The notes under the pieces: generated by a model
What the model saw: only the letters and a program-made list of their open reading frames with translations
Databases searched by the model: none
Told to the model about the DNA's origin: nothing
Shown here: positions 1 to 10,316 of the stretch, piece after piece
How the letters are laid out: every line of letters begins with the position of its first letter
How positions within the stretch are numbered: position 1 is the first letter of the stretch
NCBI GenBank assembly: GCA_001557505.1
Contig: LSAX01000003.1
Span: 2,294,001 to 2,358,000 of the forward strand
Direction of reading: 5' to 3'
From: Reticulascus tulasneorum
Taxonomy: Eukaryota; Ascomycota; Sordariomycetes; Glomerellales; Reticulascaceae
DNA length: 64,000 nucleotides
Translations under genes and position numbers: made by a program

Positions 1-164
1 TATTATATAATTATTTAAATTTATTATATCTTCTTAATTAATATAGATATGAAAAAAAAAACCAAATATCTAAATTTTAATAATATTATTATATATATAC
101 AAATTTTATTAGATTTATTTTATACTGTTCTATAATTTTAATAAAGCCTGAAAACGTAGGATAA

Positions 165-197
165 GGGTGCGGCCGTAGGGGGGGTGCGGCCGTAGGG
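165..197. repeat. Two-copy 17-bp tandem repeat (GC-rich)
   Basis: The 16-base string GGGTGCGGCCGTAGGG is present at 165-180 and again at 182-197, separated by one G. It sits exactly at the boundary between the AT-rich block and normal-composition DNA. No function is inferred. Confidence 0.85.
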
Positions 198-612
198 TCA
201 TTTATCTTATTGTGATTGGCCCGCCGAAGCCTGCTGGCCCAGGCACGCCAGGCAAGCAAAAGCGCCCACATACCTCAGTGCACAGACCACTTCAGCTTAG
301 TTACCACGAAACTACGGAGTAGTACGTAGAACAAGTTCTCTCGGGCTGTGGGTTGGTTGCATGGCCTGCAAGCCCACTGCATGGGATAAGTCGAAATTTT
401 GGAGGACCCTACCCCGCCATACACCATGCAGAAATTTTTCGAGATAGCACATGATGGGCTGCAAGCCAGTGGATTACAGGGCCTTTCCAGCCAGTCAGGT
501 CCTGGAGTTCTCGGTGCAGATGGGAATGATGGTGTGGAAGCAGAGACCTCAGACAGGGTGAAGCCATTTGCGATTTCGCTGGGACACTCAACAAGATCTG
601 CAAACGCTCGTG

Positions 613-619
613 TGACTCA
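613..619. promoter_or_regulatory. Candidate CPC1/CpcA (Gcn4-type) binding site
   Basis: TGACTCA lies about 283 bp upstream of the OTC start codon. This is the consensus of the bZIP activator of cross-pathway (general amino-acid) control, which is known to govern arginine genes in ascomycetes. A second copy lies upstream of ILV6 at 3351-3357. The motif is short and also occurs inside the OTC coding region near 1546, so only its placement supports function. Confidence 0.5.
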
Positions 620-901
620 GTTCGAAATTCCATTGGCTCTCGAAATTGAGAGCTTAATCTGAGGCTTCATATTCCAACATCTCGTACCTACGGAAGGGAG
701 TATATTCATTGAACATAAGCTAGAAAGTGCCAGCTGCTAATCTGCCCCAGTACTCGTCACAGCTTGGGCGGCCAGTGTGTTATAAGTGATCTCATTGAAA
801 AACTTACCCTGCACGGCGAAGCACAGTAACACCAACAAAAGCTTATCGCTGAGAACTCTCCCTTACCTACCCAAACATCTGTCACGACATCCATCTCAAA
901 A

Positions 902-2084
902 ATGAGGCAACCAGCAATCCGTCTGACTCGCCAAGCCTTCAATGGCCTCCAGTCTCGAGCCTACTCACAGGCAACTGGGCCCCGACATCTCATGTCAATT
1001 GCGGATCTGAGCCCGAGCGAGTTCGCGACCTTGGTTCGCAATGCTGCGTCCCACAAGAAAGCCATCAAGGCCGGTGCTGTCTCGACAGCCGTGGGCAGTA
1101 GCCTGTCGGGCAAGACGGTAGCTATGATGTTCAACAAACGAAGCACCAGGACTCGAGTGTCGACAGAAGCTGCTGTGGCTCTTCTTGGCGGCCATCCCAT
1201 GTTCCTGGGCAAGGACGATATTCAACTTGGGGTTCGTCATGCCAATTCAACTTGTAAAAGGGTTGCTCCAACTAACCTCCATCAAGGTCAATGAGTCGCT
1301 CTACGATACATCCAAGGTTATTTCTTCAATGACCTCCTGCATGGTTGCCCGGGTTGGACCACACTCGGACGTGGCCGACCTGGCGAAAGATTCGAGTGTT
1401 CCGGTAATCAACGCTCTATCTGACGACTACCACCCACTTCAGATCATTGCAGACTTTCTCACCATACACGAGGCCTTTCCTGCTTCCTCGGCGTCTTCGA
1501 GCAAGGCAGATCTCGGCCTCAATGGCCTGAAAATTGCCTGGATCGGTGACTCAAACAACGTGCTTTTTGATCTCGCCATTGCCTGTGTAAAAACGGGCGT
1601 GGACATCGCCGTTGCTTCCCCCGCCGGATATAGCATTCCTGACGCCATGAAGAAAGTAATTTCATCAGCTGCCACCGGTGTTTCTTCCCCTGGCAAGTTG
1701 AGTGAGACGACCGTCCCCGAAGAGGCTATCAGAAATGCAGACATCCTGGTCACAGACACGTGGGTTTCTATGGGTCAGGAAGCTGAAGCTCAAAAACGAT
1801 TGAAGGCATTTGCTGGGTATCAAATCACAAATGAACTGGCGAAAAAGGGAGGCGCCAAGGAAGGATGGAAATTCATGCACTGTCTGCCCCGTCACCCCGA
1901 AGAAGTTGCCGATGAGGTTTTCTATAGTGCCAGGTCACTTGTGTTCCCCGAGGCAGAGAACCGGTTATACGCAGCAATTGGTAAGTTATCCCCTGTTATT
2001 GATGGTTGCTGGGTGAAATATATGCTAACGCCTCCCTCTACAGCTGCCTTGGAAGGGTTTGTCGTGAACAAGGGAAAGATTTAG
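902..2084 (+). CDS. arg-12/argB: Ornithine carbamoyltransferase, mitochondrial
   Basis: This enzyme condenses ornithine and carbamoyl phosphate to citrulline in the mitochondrial matrix, a step of arginine synthesis. Three exons (902-1231, 1287-1980, 2044-2084) give 354 residues, the usual fungal length. Visible signatures are the carbamoyl-phosphate loop STRTR at 81-85, HPLQ at 159-162 and the ornithine-site HCLP at 308-311. The first about 25 residues are rich in Arg, Ser and Ala and look like a mitochondrial presequence. The introns (55 and 63 bp) have GTTCGT/AAG and GTAAGT/CAG ends with CTAAC branch sites, and the first join restores the conserved run [12 protein letters not shown]. The gene is convergent with ILV6, and an upstream TGACTCA suggests cross-pathway control. 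The identification is very secure. Confidence 0.97.
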
Positions 2085-2214
2085 GGTCCAGAAAGAGGAT
2101 GCGATGGCGTTTAAAATTTGAGATTGAAGTCAAACTAGTTCAAAACACAGGTAGACTCTTAGACTGAATATCAATCACTGACCAACGCCTGCTATTTGAC
2201 CTAAGTACACATGC

Positions 2215-3236
2215 CTAACCCGGAGGGAGTGTGCTTGCATCAACAACATCATCCGCTTCTTTCTGAACAGAATCCTCGTTAAGCCCGTACAAAGGTGACC
2301 GAGGCAGAGCCGTCAGGCCAGTCCGGGCGGATTCCAAGATGCCAAATGGTGCAATGAGCTTCAAGAACGAGTCAATCCTTGACTGTTTCGCAGAACTAGT
2401 GACAGTGGTTAGCACGCTAAATACATCGCATCGGTTACCAGTACTTACACTTCAACGATACAGCTATTTGTGCTGATATCCAGAACCTTTCCACCGAACT
2501 GATGGGTAAAGTAGGTGATAGACTTCAAGTGCTCATGCTTATGTCGCAAAGCCTCACTGGCAGCAAGAGTGCTGGGGTGGAAATCTCTTGACAGTTGCTC
2601 GAGAGACTGCTCATCCAATGCTTCATGAGCATTCTCAGCATCCGTGTCTGCGGCAGTGATCTCGCGGTGATGTGCCAACAACTCCTCGAAATACTCGGGT
2701 CCTAAGATATTGATCTTGGCGAGCAGGAGTTCTCTCTGCACCAATGCGGCGCTCGTGTAGTCCAGCACAGCCCAAACGGGAACCAGATCCTCTAGCTGAC
2801 GTCGGGCTTGTTCGACGACACCGTCTTGTCCGGTGAGAACAATGGTCATCCGGGACAGATCCTCCACCTCGGTGCTACATACGACAAGCGAGTCGATATT
2901 GAAGCCTCGGGCAGCGAGAATACCAGATACACGAGAGAGCACACCGGGTTCGTTTTGCACGAGACAATTGAGGATATGTCTCTTTGGCGGTGCCATTGAT
3001 GGAGAAGGGGTTTCGTAGAGGATGTTCGACACGGCCGCCTGAACGGACCATGCGGGCGTGCTATCGTTGACAGGTAGAGGAGCTTGTCGGCGTCGGAGAG
3101 CCTTGTAGGCAATAGCAGAGGTTGAGCTGCCAGTTGAGCTGCATCTCGTTGTCACCGCGATCGGGGTCGCAGAGGTTGGTGCTTTAAATTGAGATGCGCG
3201 CCATAGCGACGACGAGAGGAGGCGTCGAGATGCCAT
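2215..3236 (-). CDS. ILV6: Acetolactate synthase regulatory (small) subunit, mitochondrial
   Basis: This is the regulatory subunit of acetohydroxyacid synthase, which stimulates the catalytic subunit Ilv2 and confers valine feedback inhibition in branched-chain amino-acid synthesis. Exons 3236-2449 and 2395-2215 encode 322 residues. The intron is 53 bp with GTAAGT and CTAG ends. An Arg/Ser-rich leader is followed by an ACT domain beginning about residue 87 (NEPGVLSRVSGILAARGF) and the C-terminal regulatory region with FGGKVLDIS and FGILESARTG. The ATG at 3236 is chosen because it begins MASRRLLSSS, a typical mitochondrial leader. An in-frame ATG nine codons upstream exists but fits less well. 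A TGACTCA site lies 115 bp upstream. The gene is convergent with the OTC gene. Confidence 0.96.
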
Positions 3237-3867
3237 TTTCCGTTCAATTACGAGAACGAACACGTTCTCTGACCGGAATTGAGGAGTCTCGTTACCCGGC
3301 AGACTGAAAGGAGCTGTTTTGGAAACGCAATGGCTCCTAGATTGTCATCCTGACTCACTAGGTGAGCTTCCCCAAAGAAATTTGCAGAGCAGCAGGGGCC
3401 ATCGCTCCGATGGTTCGGAGGAGGACGTCCAATTGCAGGGGGCTTGGGGCACGGATCACCTGCTGACTGGGGCATTCACCGAGGATGTGGTGGGGTTGAC
3501 GTGTGCAGGTGAGGGGTAGCAAGAGATGATCGCTGGTGTTGAAGAAAGCTTCGCCAGGTGCTATGTAAGTAATGATTGTTTCGCCTCAAGCTCGTTCTCC
3601 ATAGTGATATCCCCTATAAAGAGGTATAGCTCAATGGAAAGGAAGACGAGAATGTTTGGATACTGGCATTATTCTAAGAGGCAAATTCTCCATGGTTCAT
3701 GGAAACAATAGGCTCACTAATTTTGAGAATCACTAGGGAAGCTAGCTGGAGATAAATATGTCTTCTCTGTCTTCGGTCTATGCCCATGACCGTCTGGCGC
3801 TCTAGTTTTACATCTACACAAGAAATTTACTCCTCCTTCAGCAAATCTCCTCATCGTCTAACTACCG
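3237..3867. other. Intergenic region upstream of ILV6 and downstream of the Fic gene
   Basis: No gene is seen. Short reading frames here are random. It carries the ILV6 promoter, including the TGACTCA at 3351-3357, and the 3' flank of the Fic-domain gene. Confidence 0.6.
3351..3357. promoter_or_regulatory. Candidate CPC1/CpcA (Gcn4-type) binding site
   Basis: TGACTCA lies about 115 bp upstream of the ILV6 start codon. Branched-chain amino-acid genes are classical targets of cross-pathway control, and the distance is typical. The call rests on motif and position only. Confidence 0.55.
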
Positions 3868-5092
3868 CTAGACCGTGAATTCACGAAACCCAAACGTCCT
3901 CAACATATCTAACTGAGTCAGAACAACCTTGGTCACGAATTCTGTCGGATCTCCATTTTGTGCTGAGTTCACCATGTGCAGATAGTCCGCTCGCTCCAGC
4001 GGCTGCATGATAACCGGAGCTAGATTCTGACGAACAAGATAGTCGTGCATGATAGTTCTTCCAACTCTTCCATTACCGTCGACAAACGGATGAATCCATG
4101 TGAAGTATATGCAAATGTGGCATGAGAGAATGAGTGGATGCAAGACCTGTCGATCATGGGCATCATCCCGCCAAGAGACGAATCTTTTCACCAATGCTGG
4201 AACTTCAATATGGTATGGGAAGACGCGTAGGTGGTTGCTTCGAACGCCAATGGGATGCGAGCGGTAGTCTCCAGGCTTGGTTCTGGCGCCCCAGCCTCCA
4301 ACGAAAAGCTCCTCCGCCAAGGTACCCTTGATCATCACTGCCGAGAGAGTCCGGATTTCCTGCTCTGTCAGACCTGAAGTATTCAAGAGCTTCGGCGCAG
4401 TCTCCGCAATCCAGTGAGATACGAGGATATGGTTTCGAAATTCAGCGACTTCACTCTCATCTCCGCCTGGCAAGAGCTCTTGCGGCTTTGGTAGCTCAAG
4501 TTCGTCAAGTTCTGAGGCGCTCATAGCACCGACATCGATACTTCTGAAGATCTTAGCTGCCATAGCATCGGCGATCTTGTGAGATTCAAGGTGTCGCAAT
4601 TTGTTATTTTCAATCATGACGGATTGATGGGCGTATTCTCTGATCAAGGTTTTGGCGATGTTTGGAATGGGCATCACCATTGTCTTTCGTAGCTGATCAA
4701 TCTCTTCCAATACAGGGCTAAGGTCCTAGGGCACATGTTAAAGCCTAGGTAGTGTGTGAGACGGAGCTGAAGAGAAATCTTACCATTTGAATCTTAGCAT
4801 ATCCAAACCTGTCAAGATTCTGTGGCTGGAAGTAGTCCTCCCAGCAGCGTCCAGACTTTGCGAGAGCCTCATACTCCTTAGAGCCTTGCTCGAGTTCACG
4901 AAAAGGCGCATAGATCTTCAATATGAGGGCATTTCTTTCGGTTATGCGTGATGGGCGCGAAGTGCTGCTGAGAAAGCGAGGCAGGAATACCTGCCTCGTG
5001 GCGGAGCGGAGAGTTGCCACATACATGGCGCGAAATGTGAGTTCTACCAAAATCCCAGGAAGTCGATGGATAGAGGCTTGACGATGAACCAA
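3868..5092 (-). CDS. Fic (filamentation induced by cAMP) domain protein
   Basis: Fic proteins transfer AMP (or another nucleotide) from ATP onto hydroxyl side chains of target proteins. Two exons (5092-4784 and 4725-3868) separated by a 58-bp GTAAGA/CTAG intron encode about 388 residues. The complete catalytic motif HPFVDGNGRVGR is at 315-326, with the catalytic His and the Asp and Arg residues that bind metal and phosphates. Upstream, residues 138-143 read SVMIEN, matching the (S/T)xxxE(G/N) autoinhibitory helix of class II Fic enzymes. A KPGDYR segment and a VLHPLILSCHICIYFTWIHPF core complete the fold. An internal ATG at 5026 is an alternative start. Fic genes are common in bacteria and sporadic in fungi, so ancient horizontal transfer is possible, but the gene has normal fungal splicing. 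The target is unknown. Confidence 0.9.
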
Positions 5093-6084
5093 ACACAGAG
5101 ATATAGTTTGGTCATGAAAGTTGAGTGATGAATGGGTGATGTGGACGACGTGGGCAGGATATAACTTTGTTGACTGAGAGAAAACTGTCCCTACCGTGTA
5201 GCTTCCTCACGTGTTGACCTAAATGGCGAAGGAAGGCGCCAACTTGACATGGAAATGAACCCAACCAAATCTTGACTAGATTTAGGAAGCTCGCTACCAT
5301 GGCATATATAGGGCTATACTGGTTGTGTCTTCAACCAAAGCGCCTGGGGTTAACTTTGTACATTTTTGATGTCCTGAAGCGCAACCAAGATCACTTAAAA
5401 TTGGCTTCACACAAGGAAAGCCACGCACAGAATGAGCATCCAAAGGCGGCCGTAGACTGGCTACCTAGGTATGCAATGGGTTCGACCCAAGACCTGGAAC
5501 TCGTACCAGTACTACCTTCCCTGAGAACAAATCCACATATGACACTGTTTATGGTGATATGATGCCGAGCTGAAGGACCTCGACCCAAATACTGGACGGA
5601 GTATCGACCAGAATTCCAATTGGATATTTAACAAGACATATAGTGAAAATTATGGTTGGAGTAACTTGCCATAGATCTCTAGATAGGAAAGACTGGATCG
5701 CAGTGCGTAGCTAAATTCCAAGTCTACTGCTTTTCTTAGATCGTAAAGCTGATTTATCATGGGGGTAATGTTCGAACCCCCTGCTATTTCGTGAGGCTGT
5801 GTAAGGTACATACCTACCTAGTAGATACCTTAGTTGATATAAAGAGTGGGGCTCGGGACTTCTCAGGCTCCAGTCACATTCCGACCCATTCCAACGTTAA
5901 TTTTTTGGGAAGCTGTCAACCACCACTCCACCTTCAAAAAGCTTCTTTCTTCAGCCTCGTGAAAATTACAGGACAGCTCTGCATTTTCCACCACTATCTA
6001 CAGGACAGGAGACGAAACCCCGAGCCCGTACGCCAATTCCCGGCGAAACCCCTTCTTTAATACGTTTCCAACCTTGAAATCAAC
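5093..6084. other. Divergent intergenic region between the Fic and KH-domain genes
   Basis: No gene is supported. The palindrome TACCTAGGTA occurs at 5462-5471 and a TACCTACCTAG tract at about 5811-5822. The region should contain the promoters of both flanking genes. Confidence 0.55.
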
Positions 6085-8041
6085 ATGGACGACACGGAAA
6101 GACGTTCCGCCAAGCGGTCGAGATTTGACCAAACCGAGCCTGAGCCGAAGAAGGCATCTCGATTCGACAGACGGTCCCGTTCACCCCCGGCCAAGCGCCC
6201 TGAACATGGTAGAGAGCGCAGCCCTCTGCCTAAAGATGGGCCTCCTGAAGTCAAACTCTCGCCATCCGATCGTGCAGCAGCAGCAGGTACTACCTACCTA
6301 CCACCCTTGCCATATCCCCAAATTATTCTTCTAGGTTACTGATCATTTCTAGCTGCCGCCGCCGCACGAATCAACGCGTCCCTCCAGGCCAAGAAGGGAA
6401 TCCAGCACGTCGATGTTCCGCCTATCAAGTCATCTACGCCGCCATCAAACATGGGGACATTGTCCCCGGATCCAGCAACAACAATCAATGGCGAGATCTA
6501 CATCGCGGACGGGGACTACATTAAGGATATCGAAGTGAACGATTTACGGAATCGATATCTCTTGACGAAAGGCTCTACTCAGAAAATGGTAAATAACTTT
6601 TTTGCATACCCACTGATGTCCATCCCAGACTATACACAATAGCGCCCAGTTTCTTTGTTTGTTTTCTAGAGATATTTGTGTCGGGATTGTCATGCTTACT
6701 GGGCACGATAGCTCGCACTACATCCCCCGCTTTGGCACCTGCTGACTCCGTTTACTTGATCTAGATTAAAGATGACACTGGTGCTGGTACGCAACACCTT
6801 CAAACTCCGTCGTATTATGAAACACAGGTTGACTTTGAAAGATGTTACTACTCGCGGAAGCTACTATCCCGACAAAAGCATGGCGACATCAACGGTCAGT
6901 CCAACCCATCTGCTAGAAAGTATGCGCTAATCCTAGGCAGAATCCACCGTTGTATCTTCATGTTACGAGCACCTCCAAACAAGGACTTGACCAAGCTGTT
7001 GCAAAGATCGAGGAGCTTATGAAGCAAGAACTCCCCGCTTTGGTTGATGAGCGGCGTTTCAGGCGCCGAGATCAAGAGCAAGTTGAGCGGGACGAGTTCG
7101 GACGCGTATGTATGGACCATCGTCCCTCTCGATAGTTCTAACAGTTGGCAGCGAAAATGGCCCGAGGAGAAGATCCCGATCACCCTAGAGCCAATTCCCG
7201 GATTCAATCTGCGAGCCCAGGTTGTTGGACATGGTGGCGCATATGTGAAGCATATCCAACAGGAGACCCAATGCCGTGTCCAGATCAAAGGTCGAGGATC
7301 TGGTTACTTGGAAGCAGCCACAAACCGCGAGAGCGATGAAGACATGTATTTACACGTTGCGTAAGTTTGCAGCCCAGTGACCATCCTTCTTCAACTTACC
7401 CTTCTCTAGCGGACCTGACCCGAAGATGGTCGAGAAGGCAAAGGAGCTCTGTGAAGACTTGATTGCCAACGTCACGGAACAGTACGAGGAATTCAAAACC
7501 CGACCGCCCCGGAACTATGGTGGTTATGGCGACCGCTCTGGGGGTGGTGGAGCACATGCCGGCTCATATCAAGGCTACGGCAGCCAATACAACTCGGGAC
7601 ATGGGGCTGGCCAGTCTGCGAGCCCAGCTCCTCCAGGTGCCGCCAGCCCTCCTGGAGGCGCCGACTATGCAGCACAATATGCGCAGTACTACGGAGGACA
7701 AGATCCATACGCCGCTTACGGCGGTTATGCTGCGTGAGTTATCCTACTTCATCAATGGTTATTTGACTAATATTCTGCAGTTACGTTCAAATGTATCAGC
7801 AGTATTATGCGGCTGCTCAGCAAAGCTCTCCAGCACCCCCGGGCGCTGCTGGTGCTCCACCTCCGCCTCCCAATGAGGCGGCTCCACCACCTCCTCCACC
7901 GAGTGCTGCCCCTCCGCCCCCTCCGCCCTCTGGGCCGCCCGGAGTTGGCGGGTACGGTGCTGTATGTTCTTTCCTCTAGGAGCAACGAGTCGATGTGCCG
8001 CTGACGAGAGTGACTAGGTTCCCCCACCTCCTGGACTGTAA
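6085..8041 (+). CDS. KH-domain RNA-binding protein, KHDC4/BLOM7-like
   Basis: This is a predicted nuclear RNA-binding protein related to the splicing-associated KHDC4 family. Nine exons are read: 6085-6286, 6353-6588, 6765-6786, 6842-6894, 6941-7105, 7152-7360, 7410-7733, 7781-7961 and 8018-8041. Together they encode 471 residues. The N-terminus is Arg/Ser-rich (RRSRSPPAKRPEHGRERSP). Two KH-type regions follow: a degenerate one (LLTKGSTQKM, then TGADVTTRGSYYPD) and a second with the GxxG loop in AQVVGHGGAYVKHIQQET. The C-terminus is Gly/Tyr-rich and then poly-proline (PPPPPPSAAPPPPPPSGPP). Exon 3 is only 22 nt, and intron 2 (176 nt) is much longer than the others (46-66 nt). The last exon is weakly defined: a GTAAGT overlaps the stop codon and could lead to a different C-terminus. 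Confidence 0.85.
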
Positions 8042-8674
8042 GTCAAGTTCAGTCATTCCACATCTCACTTCAAAATGTGTGCGGTCTCTAGGGTAGGATA
8101 TCTCTGGGCAGGTAGATTGTGTACGAAACTAGGCGTGGGAGCTGGGGAGACACGCAAGGCATGCAAAGGTCTGGTAGCTAGGCCTTCATCGCATGAATTG
8201 GCCATTGGGGACTATACTCTCCGTAAATAAATACCTAATAATGAGCCTCCACTTCGCAGACTTTTATATCTCTACGACAACGAACCTGAGCTGCCCAAAT
8301 AACCGTGTGGCAACCATATCTGACCGATTCCCCGTTTAGAGGCTGAGGAAAAGGTCCAAAGCGAGCCTTTGATGAATGCACGGGTTTGAGAAACATTATA
8401 GGTACCGTGCTTGAAATGTGTTCCCCTGTAAAGAGCCTAACCAATAGTCGAGCGACTGCCAAGGCGGAATAGCTCGACCAATGTAAGGGGACAAAAATGA
8501 CCCCTCCACAGGCTCGTATGGATAGTGCATGACCCACTGTAGCTGAATCACAAGATACCAGCAATTGAACTTCCTCCATCATCTTGCTGATGGACTGGAG
8601 TATATTCATCCACCACCTGAGATATCACATGATACCCAATGGACCTCTAGAAGCCATGCTATATTGCAAATACA
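8042..8674. other. Intergenic region
   Basis: This stretch lies between the KH-domain gene and the TRAPPC13-like gene. A 124-codon antisense frame at 8235-8609 has no recognisable domain and is not called. Confidence 0.5.
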
Positions 8675-9686
8675 ATGAGCCACCAAAGATATCCATCGCT
8701 TGACCCAGTCAAGGAGCCGCATTCCATTTCACTCAAAGTCCTCCGGTGAGAGTGCTTTGCCAGGTTGGAGGGACGACAGCTAATCCCACCACAGGCTATC
8801 TAGACCATCTCTCGTCATCCAACATCCCGTGAAGCCGCCTCTCTCCAAATCGTCTCTCTACTTGCCTCCTGTACCGGCCTCCCTTGCCTACAGCCCCAGC
8901 GGGGACACGAATCCCGAGCCTTTCGTCCTCAGCCCCATCCTCAACCTCCCTCTCTCATTCGGCTCTGCCTACGTGGGCGAGACCTTCAGCTGCACCCTCT
9001 GCGCAAACCATGACATTCCAGACGCGGCATCCTTCCCAGGCACGACGCCGAAGCGGAAACAGATTCGCGATGTGCGCATCGACGCGGAGATGAAGACACC
9101 AGGCGCTGGCGCCGTCCAAAAACTGGAGCTCGTCCCGGCTACGACCGGGCCTAAGGGCGTGGATCTCGACGTGGGGGAGACGTTGCAGCGGGTGGTGAAC
9201 TTTGATCTTAAGGAGGAGGGGAACCATGTTCTCGCCGTGACCGTTAGTTACTATGAGGCTACGGACACGAGCGGCAGGACGAGGACGTTCCGGAAGCTGT
9301 ATCAGTTCATCTGCAAGGCATCGCTCATAGTTCGGACCAAGGTCGGACCGCTATATACTCTAAAAGGCGGGCGATGGGTTCTAGAAGCGCAGCTGGAGAA
9401 CTGCAGCGAAGATGTCATCGAGCTGGAGAAGGTCCTACTGGATTTGGAAGATGGATTTAGGTATAGCGATTGCAATTGGGAGGTAAGTGGGAGCCCGAGG
9501 CCTGTTTTGCACCCCGGGGAAGTCGAACAGGTGTGTTTCATTGTGGAAGAGACTGAGGAGGCGAACTTGGCACCAGCCCAAGACGGGAGGGTTGTTTTCG
9601 GAGTTCTGGGGATTGGCTGGAGAGGGGAGATGGGGAACAAGGGCTTCTTGTCGACGGGGAAGTTGGGCATGAGACATGTGAAGTGA
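8675..9686 (+). CDS. TRAPP complex subunit, TRAPPC13-like (DUF974)
   Basis: TRAPPC13 homologues are accessory subunits of TRAPP, the guanine-nucleotide exchange complex for Rab GTPases at the Golgi. The long reading frame begins with GTG at 8829 and has no ATG of its own in a suitable place. An upstream exon 8675-8745 starts at ATG (MSHQRYPSLDPVKEPHS) and joins through a 49-bp GTGAGA/ACAG intron (8746-8794) to give the family's start SLKVLRLSRPSL. The product is 320 residues. The hallmark FVLSPILNLPLSFGSAYVGE and FSCTLCANHD lie near the N-terminus, followed by VSYYE and KFLYxF-like TFRKLYQFICKASL and a beta-rich C-terminus. Identification rests on these strings. The frame and the recovered first exon make the model convincing. 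Confidence 0.88.
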
Positions 9687-10295
9687 TGACCGTGCCTCAA
9701 CTTCAGAAGGCCGACCTAGATTAGGACGACTTCGACTGCTACTGGAAATGGAAGAGACATGGAGGTTTGCTGCACGGCGTCGGCCCGGAGCTTGCCGAAT
9801 CACTGGCTCGGGTCCGAAGGTCGACAGGTTGTTGGCTTAGCTTGGGAGAGAGCAAGCAGAAAGCTGATGAACATTAGCCACACAACTTTCGTGGACAGAG
9901 TGCGATAGACCGCTTGGCTTTTAGTATGGCTGGGACAAACCATGCCGGACACACCGAACTATAGTCAAAGAACTTATGTTGGGTAGATTAATAAGAGAAT
10001 GGGTCCCACTTCCATCCTCTGGACTACCTTTTCCGATGTGCCCATGAAACGTCACCAAAAACGGTGAGCCTCAGATCCGATCTCGCATCCAGCTCTGCTA
10101 GAAAGGGGCTAAGGCACGCTATAAGCCCCAACGGGCCTTACTAGACGAATCCGCCATGAAGGGCACCTCGCGTTAGGCACCCTCGGGCTACGATCCTGAG
10201 TTTCCGTTGTGTAATTGGGCCAGATTTATCAGATCCTAGTGCCAGTGGATAAACAAAAACAGCGTCAAAATATAGGCTAATACTCGATCCTGAAT

Positions 10296-10316
10296 GGGTG
10301 GGTTGGGTTGGTTGGG
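10296..10316 (+). repeat. G-quadruplex-capable GGG-run motif
   Basis: Four GGG runs at 10296-10298, 10300-10302, 10305-10307 and 10314-10316 are separated by loops of 1, 2 and 6 bases, which satisfies the standard G3N1-7 pattern. It lies in non-coding DNA. Folding is inference only. Confidence 0.6.

Larger units (their letters stand above)
1..901. other. AT-rich left edge and upstream region of the OTC gene
   Basis: No gene could be supported here. Bases 1 to about 150 are extremely AT-rich, unlike the rest of the window, and resemble the margin of a RIP-mutated or otherwise decayed repeat. A 17-bp unit occurs twice in tandem at 165-197. A TGACTCA element lies at 613-619. An 87-codon reading frame at 399-662 overlaps an equally long antisense frame and shows no recognisable domain, so it is not called. 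Confidence 0.6.

Noticed and set aside
399..662. 87-codon frame upstream of the OTC gene
   Set aside because: An overlapping antisense frame of similar length, no domain and no splice signals suggest chance.
5755..5795. GGGGG...TTCGAAC...CCCCC hairpin
   Set aside because: It is a small hairpin only. T-arm geometry is wrong and no other tRNA arms are present.
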